From: Parasulfuritortus sp037439465
GTDB lineage: Bacteria; Pseudomonadota; Gammaproteobacteria; Burkholderiales; Thiobacillaceae
NCBI GenBank assembly: GCA_037439465.1
Contig: JBBIVX010000006.1
Coordinates: forward strand, 1 to 64,000
DNA: 64,000 nucleotides
Direction of reading: 5' to 3'
Each line of letters opens with the position of its first letter. Position 1 is the stretch's first letter. Below are positions 9,146 to 17,317 of this stretch, piece by piece. The notes under the pieces were generated by a model that did no database searches, was not told the DNA's origin, and saw nothing but the letters and a program-made list of their open reading frames with translations. A program made the position numbers and the translations under genes.

Positions 9146-10388
9146 GCGTGATGGGCCTGAGGATGGGGGCGGTGGCTGATAGTGGCGCTGACGGGCCTGC
9201 GGTCAGCAGCCGATCGAGGCCAGCGAGGTGGTGCTGCCAGCTGAAATCGGCCACCACCCGGCGGCGGGCGGCCGCACCGGAGGGGCCGCCCTGGCCGCGC
9301 AGCAGCGCCAGACAGTGGCGGCGGAATTCCTCAGAGTCGCGGGCCAGCGCCAGCTCCACACCCACCTCGGCGGCGATGCCCTCCAGGGCCTCGGCCGAGA
9401 CTACGGCGGGCCTGGCCATGGCCATGGCCTCCAGCACCTTGTTCTGGATGCCTCGGGCGATGCGCAGCGGCGCCACGACCAGGCGGGCGTGCGCGAGATA
9501 GGGGCGCACGTCCGGCACCGCGCCGGTCACCGTCACTCCAGGGATGGCCGCGAGGGCCTTTACGGCGGGCGTAGGCCGTGCCCCGACGATGCAGAAGCAC
9601 GCCTGCGGCACCTGCGCGCGCACGGCGCCGAACACCTCGCTGGCGAACCAGGTCACGGCGTCGATGTTGGCCCAGTAATCCATGGCGCCGGTGAAAACGA
9701 GAGCGGCCGCGGCGGCCGGAAATGGATTGGCATAGTGCCGCTCGGGCGAAAAATAGTCGGTGTCCACACCGTTGCTTAAGCCACTCACCTTGTCGGCGCA
9801 GTCCGGCGCGAGTTGCCTGAACAGGGCCGCCTCGGCCTCGGACACGAAGGCGGAGGCATCGAAGCGGCGGGCGACGGCATGTTCGTACGCCAACAAACGC
9901 GCGGCCTCGCGCCGGTAGACCCAACGCACCGGCCAGGCCTTCTTGTCGGCATATTGCCGCCATTTATCGGAATCGATATCGACGAAATCGATGACGCGCC
10001 GCACATCGCCGCGCGCCATGAGGTACTGGGCCATGGCCGATGAATAGACCAGCGCGCGCCCGATACGCCGTTGCGCCAGCATGGCATCGACCCAGCGCCG
10101 CATGCGCCGGTCGCGGTAGTAGGGCAGCGTCAGCGGCGCGCCGGTCAAAAAACCGCTCAGGCTGCGCAACGTCGCCAGGCGCGGCGTGAGCGGCAGCAGG
10201 CAGACCTCGCCACCGGCCAGCGCCCGCACCGCCTCGGCATGCGCCCAGTCGTCGGCATCATCGACGAAGGCGCCGAGGTGCACACGGTAGCGCCGGGCGA
10301 GGTGTTTGAGCAGATGATAGGAACGTATCTTGTCGCCCTTGTTGGGCGGGTAAGGGATGCGGTGGACGAGGTAGAGCAGCTCCTCCAT
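9138..10388 (-). CDS. PEP-CTERM/EpsH1-associated sugar transferase (TIGR03087 type)
   Basis: A 416-residue GT4-like glycosyltransferase whose N terminus (LYLVHRIPYPPNKGDKIRSY) is the hallmark of the TIGR03087 family found beside exosortase A. The donor-binding half has VFTGAMDYWANIDAV, IVGARPTPAVKAL and the ARGIQNKVLEAMAMARPVV-like segment (here ARPAVVS). It is predicted to work on the cytoplasmic face, building the lipid-linked repeat unit. It overlaps xrtA by 8 bp and starts 3 bp after the FemAB-like gene ends, so it is clearly in the same transcript. Confidence 0.92.
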   Translation of the reverse strand: MEELLYLVHRIPYPPNKGDKIRSYHLLKHLARRYRVHLGAFVDDADDWAHAEAVRALAGGEVCLLPLTPRLATLRSLSGFLTGAPLTLPYYRDRRMRRWVDAMLAQRRIGRALVYSSAMAQYLMARGDVRRVIDFVDIDSDKWRQYADKKAWPVRWVYRREAARLLAYEHAVARRFDASAFVSEAEAALFRQLAPDCADKVSGLSNGVDTDYFSPERHYANPFPAAAAALVFTGAMDYWANIDAVTWFASEVFGAVRAQVPQACFCIVGARPTPAVKALAAIPGVTVTGAVPDVRPYLAHARLVVAPLRIARGIQNKVLEAMAMARPAVVSAEALEGIAAEVGVELALARDSEEFRRHCLALLRGQGGPSGAAARRRVVADFSWQHHLAGLDRLLTAGPSAPLSATAPILRPITHE

Positions 10389-10391
10389 CGC

Positions 10392-11432
10392 TCAGCCCAG
10401 ATTGCGCACGATATGGGGCCCCAACCAATTCGCCAGGCCGATGGGCAGTCGCCGCCAAGCCTCGATGAACAGCCGGTATTTGGCATTGGCCGGGTTGTTC
10501 TGGGGGATGGTGGCGCGCTTGTAGAGACAGTATTCGTAGCAAAGCGGCTGCGGCTCGAAGCCCCAGTTCTTTTTGAAGGCGTAGGAGCCCGTGCCCTGCT
10601 TGCTGCGACCGTAGTCGAAAACCTTGAGGCCACGCATCGAGGCGCGGCGCATCAGTTCCCAATACTTGAAATCGTTGCCGGCCAGCGCGCGCGCGCGGGC
10701 GTCGTCACCGGCGTAATAAGGCAACACCTCGTCGCGGAAATAGAAGCTCAGCACGCTGCTGATCGGCCGGCCATCCGCGGTGGTCACGGTGAGCACCTCG
10801 CACTCTTCGCCGAAGGCCTGCCGCAAGGACTGAAAATACCGCCTGGGCAGCGCCGGCGTGCCGTGGCGATGGACGTTATCGGCATAGAGCGCGAAGAAGC
10901 GTTCCACGCCGGGATCGATCTCCGCGCACAAACCGTTGTTGATGCCCTTGCGCACCATCGCCCGCTGTTTGCGTGGGATGGCCAGCATATTGGCCTCGGG
11001 GTCGGGCAGCAGCGCCTTGCGAAAAGTGACATAGAGATGCTGGGTCGGCCAATCCGGGTGGCGCGCCACGGTGTGGCGCAACTCCAGGTGATCGACACCC
11101 AACTGGCGCGCCAGTTGCTGTGCGGCCGCTTCCAACTGCGCCGCCGCGGCGGGTGTGCGCGCGGCGACACCACCATAGACCGCGAAGGGCAACGAGGTCA
11201 GGGACCGGCCGAACAGGGCACTGCGCACATGCGCGAGCGGCAGCACCCCTTCGATCTCGCCGCCTTGTTCCGCATAGAGATAATAGGTTGGATGGCGGAA
11301 AACATTTTCCAGGAGGCCTTGCCAGGCGGCGCGATGGAAGAAGGTCGCCTGCGGTTCGTCCTGGACGAAGACATCCCAGCGCCGCGCCGTGCGCGTGTCG
11401 TGATTTTCCAGGCGCTTTACCGTCAGCGTCAT
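10392..11432 (-). CDS. FemAB-like protein, PEP-CTERM system-associated (TIGR03019 type)
   Basis: A 346-residue protein of the FemAB/GNAT-like fold. The start at 11432 (MTLTVKRLENHD) overlaps the TGA of the deacetylase gene by 4 bp and is preferred over the upstream in-frame Met at 11486. FemAB proteins use aminoacyl-tRNA to add amino acids to peptidoglycan precursors. In XrtA loci the paralogue is assumed to add an amino acid or acyl group to the polysaccharide or its carrier, which has not been shown. Visible landmarks: FFHRAAWQGLLENVFRH, LPFAVYGG and the C-terminal DYGRSKQGTGSYAFKKNWG. Confidence 0.9.
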   Translation of the reverse strand: MTLTVKRLENHDTRTARRWDVFVQDEPQATFFHRAAWQGLLENVFRHPTYYLYAEQGGEIEGVLPLAHVRSALFGRSLTSLPFAVYGGVAARTPAAAAQLEAAAQQLARQLGVDHLELRHTVARHPDWPTQHLYVTFRKALLPDPEANMLAIPRKQRAMVRKGINNGLCAEIDPGVERFFALYADNVHRHGTPALPRRYFQSLRQAFGEECEVLTVTTADGRPISSVLSFYFRDEVLPYYAGDDARARALAGNDFKYWELMRRASMRGLKVFDYGRSKQGTGSYAFKKNWGFEPQPLCYEYCLYKRATIPQNNPANAKYRLFIEAWRRLPIGLANWLGPHIVRNLG

Positions 11433-12298
11433 GGCTGTGCGGGCTCGGGCCGGTCCAGACCATAGACGGCATCCAGCCGCCCCCATTCGAAGTCCTTGAG
11501 CAGACAGCGAAGGCGCGACTCCATGCGATCGATATTGATGTAGTGGCGGAAATAGGTCTTCAGGTTGATGCCCGGAATCCGCGGCTGCTGCGGGTCAAAC
11601 TCCCAGGGGTGACAGTAGAACACGGCGGCACGGCCATCGATCTCGTTCACCCGGCGGATCAACGCGCGCGAGACGCAATAGGGTAGCAGACGGAAAAAGC
11701 CGCCGCCGCTGGCAGGCAGGTTTCGCCCCCAGATACGCACCGTGGTGGCGGGTATTTCCATGAGGCTCTGCCCGGCCCGATGCATGAAACGGGGCGCGTC
11801 CGGGATGCCATAGTGATCGTGACGGATAGGGAACACGCTGGAGCTGTAGCGATAGCCCACCTCCTCCAGTTTCGCGTAGACCCATTTGTTGCCCTTGTTG
11901 ATCGAGAAGCTGGGGGCACGATAGCCATTGACCACCTGCCCGGAGATGTCTTCGAGTATCTCTTTGGCGGCACGCACATCCTGCAGAAAATCGCGGTCAT
12001 CCATGTCGCTGGCCCGTTGGTGGTTATAGCCATGGCTGGCTAATTCGTGCCCCGCCGCGACGATGCGCCGCACCAGGGCGGGATACCGTTCGGCGATCCA
12101 GCCCAGGGTGAAAAAGGTGCCCCTGACGTCATGTTCATCGAGCAGGGCAAGCAGCCGCTCGACATTGCGCTCCACCCGGCATTCGCGTTCGCTCCATTCG
12201 CTACGCGCGATATAGGGGGCGAAGGCGGAAACCTGAAAATAGTCCTCGACATCGATGGTCAGGGCATTGACGAGTCTTCTGCGGGTCATTTTCGTCAT
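11429..12298 (-). CDS. Polysaccharide deacetylase, PEP-CTERM locus type (TIGR03006, NodB + DUF3473)
   Basis: A 289-residue carbohydrate esterase family 4 enzyme that removes N- or O-acetyl groups from the polymer or its precursor. NodB motifs are visible: Asp16 in TIDVEDYF (motif 1), His89 and His93 in SHGYNH (metal-binding motif 2) and RAPSFS at 127-132. The C-terminal SGGGFFRLLPY and FYCHPWEFDPQQPR mark the DUF3473 extension of this subfamily. The start at 12298 overlaps the wecB stop by 4 bp; a second ATG at 12289 is possible. No signal peptide is seen, so a cytoplasmic or membrane-associated site is likely. Confidence 0.92.
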   Translation of the reverse strand: MTKMTRRRLVNALTIDVEDYFQVSAFAPYIARSEWSERECRVERNVERLLALLDEHDVRGTFFTLGWIAERYPALVRRIVAAGHELASHGYNHQRASDMDDRDFLQDVRAAKEILEDISGQVVNGYRAPSFSINKGNKWVYAKLEEVGYRYSSSVFPIRHDHYGIPDAPRFMHRAGQSLMEIPATTVRIWGRNLPASGGGFFRLLPYCVSRALIRRVNEIDGRAAVFYCHPWEFDPQQPRIPGINLKTYFRHYINIDRMESRLRCLLKDFEWGRLDAVYGLDRPEPAQP

Positions 12299-13470
12299 CC
12301 CGCGGCAGGACGGTGGCGCGACCTGGCAAGCAGCCAGGCCGCCAGGTCGGCGGCGATGCGCTCCGCCGCCCGGCCATCCCAAAGCTCGGGCAGGCGGCCG
12401 CGTTTGCCGCCGCCGCCGAGTATCTCGTCAATACCCCGGCGGATGGCCGCGGTATCACGGCCGACCAGGGTATTGGTGCCCTGGCTGACGGTGATCGGCC
12501 GCTCGGTATTCTCGCGCAGCGTCAAACAGGGCACGCCCAGCGCGGTGGTCTCTTCCTGGATGCCGCCGGAGTCGGTCAGCACCACTTTCGCCCCAGCAAG
12601 CAACCCCAACATTTCGAGATAGCCTTGCGGCGGCAACAGGAGCATGCGCCGATGATCGACGTAGGACTCCAGGCCGAAGCGTTCGATATTGGCGCGGGTG
12701 CGTGGGTGCAGGGCGAAGATCAGAGGCAGCGTCGCCGAGATTTCCCGCAATACGCCGAGCAGCGCCGCCAAGGTCTCCGCCTGATCGACGTTCGATGGGC
12801 GATGCAGGGTCACTACGCCATAACCGGCGTTTTCTGCCAGCAGCGCGGGATCGGCACCCGCCGTTGTCAGGGTTTCCTGAACGGGTCTGGCAAACTCGCA
12901 ATTGAAGCGCAGGCTGTCGATCATGACATTGCCGACGAACCGCACCCTTGCGCCGGGGATGCCCTCCCGTTGCAGATTGGCCCGCGCCGTCGCCTCGGTG
13001 GTGTAGAGCAGATCGGCCAACTGATCGGTGAGAACGCGGTTGATCTCCTCCGGCATGTCGCGGTCGTAACTGCGCAGGCCCGCCTCGATATGCGCCACCG
13101 GCACGGCCTTCTTGGCGGCGACGAGGGTGCAGGCCAGGGTCGAATTGACGTCGCCGACAACCACCACGCACGCGGGCCTGTGCGCGTCGAGCACCGGTTC
13201 GAAACGGCGCATGACCTCGGCGGTCTGCACGGCATGGGTCCCCGAGCCGACTTCGAGATTGACATCCGGCCGGGGCAGGCGCAGGTCCTCGAACAGCCTG
13301 TCGCTCATGTCCCGGTCATAGTGCTGGCCGGTATGCACCAGAATGGCGGGCAGCCGCGGCCGGTGGGCGGCGAAGGCGCGCAGGATCGGCGCCATCTTCA
13401 TGAAGTTGGGCCGCGCCCCGACCACGCAGATTACCGGGCCCAGCGCCGCAGGCCACTCACTCGCCGCCAT
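12295..13470 (-). CDS. wecB: UDP-N-acetylglucosamine 2-epimerase (non-hydrolysing)
   Basis: A 391-residue enzyme that interconverts UDP-GlcNAc and UDP-ManNAc, providing ManNAc-type sugars for the exopolysaccharide. Family landmarks in order: VVGARPNFMKMAPI near the N terminus, HTGQHYDRDMSD, GDVNSTLA, HIEAGLRSYDRDMPEE with the conserved acidic residues, HPRTRANIE, and the UDP-binding TDSGGIQEE followed by RENTERP. The length is typical. It lies in the exosortase-type operon, and its presence predicts N-acetylmannosamine or a derivative in the polymer, a target for the adjacent deacetylase. Confidence 0.95.
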   Translation of the reverse strand: MAASEWPAALGPVICVVGARPNFMKMAPILRAFAAHRPRLPAILVHTGQHYDRDMSDRLFEDLRLPRPDVNLEVGSGTHAVQTAEVMRRFEPVLDAHRPACVVVVGDVNSTLACTLVAAKKAVPVAHIEAGLRSYDRDMPEEINRVLTDQLADLLYTTEATARANLQREGIPGARVRFVGNVMIDSLRFNCEFARPVQETLTTAGADPALLAENAGYGVVTLHRPSNVDQAETLAALLGVLREISATLPLIFALHPRTRANIERFGLESYVDHRRMLLLPPQGYLEMLGLLAGAKVVLTDSGGIQEETTALGVPCLTLRENTERPITVSQGTNTLVGRDTAAIRRGIDEILGGGGKRGRLPELWDGRAAERIAADLAAWLLARSRHRPAAG

Positions 13471-13518
13471 CCGTTCACTCCCGACACATCGTCACTGAAC
13501 ACCTGCCGACAATATTCC

Positions 13519-13540
13519 GGCGGGGTCGAAGTGCCCCGCC
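13519..13540. other. Intercistronic hairpin between ATPase gene and wecB
   Basis: Perfect 7-bp stem GGCGGGG/CCCCGCC with an 8-base loop in the 137-bp gap between the ATPase gene and wecB. There is no T-run on the minus side, so it is not a standard terminator. It could stabilise or process the operon mRNA or cause partial attenuation. Confidence 0.4.
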
Positions 13541-13607
13541 TCATTTCATTATGGTCGCCGCGAAAAACGCAGGTTGCGTCATTACCGCGGCCTGGTCAAT
13601 CTCGCGC

Positions 13608-14723
13608 TCACCCCTCGGCGCCACTGTCGGCAGGCCCGTTTTCCTTGCCGCCACGCGCCGCCTGCAGCAATTGCTGCAGCAGTGTGAGCATGGCCGAATT
13701 GATGCGCTCCAGCCGCAGCATGCCACGCTCCAGACGAAGCAGGCGCTCACCCATCTGTTCGGTGCCCATCGCGGCGATCAGGGCGGAGGCCTCGTTCACC
13801 ACGCGCGGGTCGATATCGAGGACCGCCTCGCCCAGGCCGAGCACCATGCTGTCGCCTCCCGCCGCCGGCTTGTCGTCGCCATCCGGCGCTGGCAGGGTGG
13901 TGCTACGGGACCGGTTTTCATCCTCCATCTCGTGCCGGATTTCCTGCACGTGCTCCGCCGCAAAGGTCGTTTTCCCGCTCAGGAAACCGAACAGCAGGAT
14001 GCGGTCGCAGAGGGTGTTGATGCGGCGCGGCACCCCGTCCGTCGCGGCGTAGATCGCGTCATAGCCCCCCTCATCGAACATCGGTTCGCCGTCATAGCCG
14101 GCGCACTTCAGGCGGTGCTCGATATAGTCCTGGGTCTCCTGCCGGTCCATGGGACTGATGTGACAGGACGCGATGACGCGCTGACGCAGCTGGAGCATCT
14201 GCGGGCTCTGCAGGATGGTCCGGAACTCGGGCTGGCCGATGAGGAAGGTCTGCACCAGCGAGACGTTGTCGTACTGAAAATTCGACAGCATGCGCAGTTC
14301 CTCCACCGCGCGGTGCGACAGGTTCTGCGCCTCATCGACGATCAGCAGACAGCGCTTGCCCTCGGTGGCGGCCATGGTGAAGAAGGCCTCCAGGGTCATC
14401 AGCAGGTCGGACTTGGGGACGTCCTTGACGCGCACCCCGAATGCCGCGCCGACCAGACGCAGGGTGTCTTCCGCATCGAGCTGGGTGCTGACCAACTGCG
14501 CCGCTATCACCTTGTCCGGGTCAAGCTTGGACAGCATGTTGCGCACGATGGTGGTCTTGCCGGCGCCCACCTCGCCAGTGATGACGATGAAGCCCTGGCT
14601 TTGATGCAAGCCGTAATCGAGATACGCGGTGGCGCGGGTGTGCTGCTTGCTGCCGAAATAGAAGGCGGGGTCGGGATTGAGCTGAAACGGCTTGCTGGTC
14701 AAGCCATAGTAGGACGCATACAT
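13608..14723 (-). CDS. XrtA-associated ExeA-like ATPase (TIGR03015 type)
   Basis: A 371-residue AAA ATPase of the ExeA/GspA type. It starts MYASYYGLTSKPFQL, the characteristic N terminus, with Walker A GEVGAGKTT (50-58), Walker B LLIVDEAQ with D130/E131, and an arginine-finger region GVPRRINTLCDR. The last 100 residues are a family-variable tail with a leucine-rich coiled segment (LLRLERGMLRLERINS). It is found in XrtA polysaccharide loci, where it is annotated as a putative secretion ATPase; its real partner is unknown. It is followed, 10 bp upstream in gene order, by the beta-barrel gene, so the two are probably co-translated. Confidence 0.92.
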   Translation of the reverse strand: MYASYYGLTSKPFQLNPDPAFYFGSKQHTRATAYLDYGLHQSQGFIVITGEVGAGKTTIVRNMLSKLDPDKVIAAQLVSTQLDAEDTLRLVGAAFGVRVKDVPKSDLLMTLEAFFTMAATEGKRCLLIVDEAQNLSHRAVEELRMLSNFQYDNVSLVQTFLIGQPEFRTILQSPQMLQLRQRVIASCHISPMDRQETQDYIEHRLKCAGYDGEPMFDEGGYDAIYAATDGVPRRINTLCDRILLFGFLSGKTTFAAEHVQEIRHEMEDENRSRSTTLPAPDGDDKPAAGGDSMVLGLGEAVLDIDPRVVNEASALIAAMGTEQMGERLLRLERGMLRLERINSAMLTLLQQLLQAARGGKENGPADSGAEG

Positions 14724-14733
14724 CCTGCCGCCG

Positions 14734-16356
14734 TCAGAAGGTCATGGACAGGATGCCCACCACGGCGTGTTCGGTGTAGTCCCTCGACAACGAGCCAGTG
14801 AATTGCGTCTGGCGCACCGAAAGTGAGGCATTGGTGCGGGCACCCAGCTTGGTGGTATAGGTTACTGCCAACTGTTTGCTGGCCGAACTGTCCTCTCCCC
14901 CCGTCCGACTGCCGCTGCCCTTGCTGTAGGAGGCGGTCACGCCTGCCGTTGACAGCGGAGTCAGGCGGTGCGACCAGTTGACGGACAGGCCCCGCTGGGT
15001 GATGTCCGTATAGGTGTTGAACACGTCGCCCAGCCCCGTCAGGGCGCTCAGGCCCTCGCTGCGGCTGCGGCTCAGCGACAGGGTAACCGTGTTGCGCACG
15101 CCGGTGACCAGCAGGGAAAGCTCCTGACGGCGCTGGAGAGTGACCTGGCTGGTGAGGAAATCGGTGGTCACCCTGGTGTCCGGCGGTATACCCAAGGTGG
15201 CCAGCAGGCTCTCTGTCGCCTGGGCCCGCTCGGCCGCATCCGGGATGCTGGAACTGAACAGGTTGTACAGCAGGTCGTAGATATTGCCCAGGCCCACCGT
15301 AGTGAAGCGCGCCGGCAGGGCCGAGGTGTCGCGGCTGTCGGTGAACTGGATGGCCGTGCGCTTCATGCGGTGTTTGAAGCTCAGGTTGTGGCCATAGCCG
15401 AAAAAGCGCTTCTCGCGGAAGGCGTAGACATCGGTACGCTCTGTCGGCCGCCAGTTGAAGCCATAGCCATGGGTGTCGTAGGTCTTCGAGTCCAGGCTGG
15501 CGAAGTCATTGCTTTCCCGACCGAGGCTGGCCAAGAGGTTGAATTGCGGATCGAGGGCGAAAGTGAGCAAGCCGCGCAGATCGCTGCTCTCGGTCTTGCG
15601 GCCATTGTTATAGTCATAGCGCTGTCGGCTGCCGTTGACGGCCCAGCCCAGTTTCGCCAGGGAGGTGGCGCCGGACAGTCGCCCGGTCCAACTCTCGACA
15701 TCGGTATCGCTGGCCAGGTCCGACTCGGACTGGGTATAGGAACGGCTGTAGCGCAAGGTATAGTCAGCGTAACGGCCCAGCCTGCCCTTGATGTAGGGCG
15801 AAAGCTGGAAGCTGCCGGTCTGGGTGAGGTTGTCGTTGATGCTGGAATTGTCGGCGCTCAGCGCACCCAATGGATTGATGTATTGCTGACTGATGACGCC
15901 GTTCATGTCGATGAACAGCCAGTCCTCCACGGCCTCCAGGGTGGCGAAGGCATTGAGAGCCTGCTGAAGTTCGTTCTCATCGCTGTTGCTGGCATAGAAA
16001 ACGGCGTTCAGATGGTAGTCGGCACTCAGGGTCAGGCGCTTGCCCTGCCCGCGGAGGCTGATGCCCGGGCTGATACGGGTGATCAGGTCGCTGCCGCCGT
16101 TACCAGGGTCGGAGGAGACATGATCGGTATAGGTCTCCGACAGGCTGAAGCCGGGCGTGACCAACCAGGCCTTCTTGGCCGCGGGCAGGCCAGCCGCCGC
16201 GGCAAGCGCGCCGGCCTCTCCCGCCGCAGCCTGACCGGAGACCGCGTCCTCCACCGCTCCGGCCGACGCGGCCAAGCCGGCAAGGCATGCACCGGCAAGC
16301 GCGAGGCTGGCGCCGCGGCGCCAATAAAAAGTCTCAGTGATCTTGTCGTTGGCCAT
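14734..16356 (-). CDS. PEP-CTERM system outer-membrane beta-barrel protein (TIGR03016 type)
   Basis: A 540-residue exported protein with an N-terminal signal peptide (RRGASLALAGACLAGLAASAGA, about residues 13-34). A long series of alternating aromatic/polar beta-strands follows (SLSETYTDHV, YTLRYSRSYT, YGYGHNLSFKH) and the protein ends in an aromatic (SMTF), as outer-membrane barrels do. It is the TIGR03016 family of XrtA loci, probably the outer-membrane channel or anchor for the polymer. The first usable ATGs (16362, 16356) lie inside the 3' end of the kinase gene, within its GY-repeat tract, giving an overlap of about 23 bp. Earlier in-frame ATGs in the tract would add only a methionine-rich leader. 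Confidence 0.88.
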   Translation of the reverse strand: MANDKITETFYWRRGASLALAGACLAGLAASAGAVEDAVSGQAAAGEAGALAAAAGLPAAKKAWLVTPGFSLSETYTDHVSSDPGNGGSDLITRISPGISLRGQGKRLTLSADYHLNAVFYASNSDENELQQALNAFATLEAVEDWLFIDMNGVISQQYINPLGALSADNSSINDNLTQTGSFQLSPYIKGRLGRYADYTLRYSRSYTQSESDLASDTDVESWTGRLSGATSLAKLGWAVNGSRQRYDYNNGRKTESSDLRGLLTFALDPQFNLLASLGRESNDFASLDSKTYDTHGYGFNWRPTERTDVYAFREKRFFGYGHNLSFKHRMKRTAIQFTDSRDTSALPARFTTVGLGNIYDLLYNLFSSSIPDAAERAQATESLLATLGIPPDTRVTTDFLTSQVTLQRRQELSLLVTGVRNTVTLSLSRSRSEGLSALTGLGDVFNTYTDITQRGLSVNWSHRLTPLSTAGVTASYSKGSGSRTGGEDSSASKQLAVTYTTKLGARTNASLSVRQTQFTGSLSRDYTEHAVVGILSMTF

Positions 16357-17308
16357 AGCCATATCCATATCCATACCCATAGCCGTATCCATAACCGTCA
16401 CCGCCCAGGCGATCGGGCCTGGCCTGATTGAGCACCATCAACTTCACCGGGCATTCATCGATCGTCGCCAAGGCCTGCCGGACCTCGTTGTGGGTGGTTT
16501 TCTCGGCCCTGGTCACCATGACGATCTGGCCCATGTGGGTGGCAAGCACCCGCGCCTCGGTGGTCACCAACAGCGGGGGCGAATCGAAGATGATGATCCG
16601 GTCCTCGTAGCGCCTGGCCATATCGGCGACCAGGCTGGCCATGGCCTCGCTGGCCAAGAGCTCCGTGGCGCGGGCGTGTTGGGTGCCGCTCGGCAGGATG
16701 GTCAGTTTCTCGACGTCGGTCTTGAGCAGCACTCCCGAGATATCCAGCGAGCCCGCCTTGAGCACGTCCAGCATGCCCTGCCGCGGGCTGATGCCGAGAG
16801 CCTTGGGCACGGACGGGTTGGCCACGTCCGCATCCACCAGCATGACGGTGTGGTCGAGTTCCATGGCGATGCTCATGGCCAGGTTGATGGCCGTAAAGGT
16901 CTTGCCCTCGCCGGGTACCGCGCTGGTGACCATGATCAGGTTGCCGTTGGCGATGGGCGCGGCGCCCTTGCCCATGGCATTGGCGATGAGCGGGCGTTTG
17001 ATGACCCGGTATTCGTCGGCGATACGCGAGCGCGGCGCATGCGGCGTGATCAGTCCGGCCGCGGCCAGGGCATCGATGTCGATGTGCACCAGGCCCGTTC
17101 GCTCCATTCCGGCGGCGGCCTGGGGCGGGACCGCCGGCGGCGCCGCAACCGGCGTTTCACCACGGCCGGCGATCGTAGCGGCGAGTGACTGCGCCGTCGC
17201 TTCGTCAATGTGCGTCTCCTTGGCGGTTTCTGCGGCATCGCCGGGGATCTCGACCCCCGCCCGCCGGAGCTGTTCCAGACGCTGCGCGGCTTGTTCAATA
17301 AGACTCAT
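16334..17308 (-). CDS. Exopolysaccharide tyrosine autokinase, PEP-CTERM locus (TIGR03018 type)
   Basis: A 324-residue bacterial tyrosine kinase of the cytoplasmic, stand-alone type. Walker A is SAVPGEGKT (129-137), Walker A' is MLVDAD (156-161) and Walker B is IIFDSPP (239-245). The C terminus is a regular (GY)7G tract (305-319) with seven tyrosines, the expected autophosphorylation cluster, but unusually periodic. Such kinases pair with the Wzz-type co-polymerase encoded 9 bp upstream and control chain length by cycles of phosphorylation. The DNA of the tail also carries the start codons of the next gene. Confidence 0.94.
   Translation of the reverse strand: MSLIEQAAQRLEQLRRAGVEIPGDAAETAKETHIDEATAQSLAATIAGRGETPVAAPPAVPPQAAAGMERTGLVHIDIDALAAAGLITPHAPRSRIADEYRVIKRPLIANAMGKGAAPIANGNLIMVTSAVPGEGKTFTAINLAMSIAMELDHTVMLVDADVANPSVPKALGISPRQGMLDVLKAGSLDISGVLLKTDVEKLTILPSGTQHARATELLASEAMASLVADMARRYEDRIIIFDSPPLLVTTEARVLATHMGQIVMVTRAEKTTHNEVRQALATIDECPVKLMVLNQARPDRLGGDGYGYGYGYGYGYGYGQRQDH
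16352..16396 (-). repeat. Hexamer-type tract encoding the (GY)n kinase tail and overlapping next start
   Basis: Imperfect tandem repeat of TATGGN units on the minus strand. In the kinase frame it reads Gly-Tyr repeats. In the +1 frame the same units read ATG codons (Met-Asp/Met-Ala), from which the beta-barrel gene starts. The period of 6 keeps both frames intact if copies are gained or lost. Confidence 0.85.
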
Positions 17309-17317
17309 GGCGATTCC

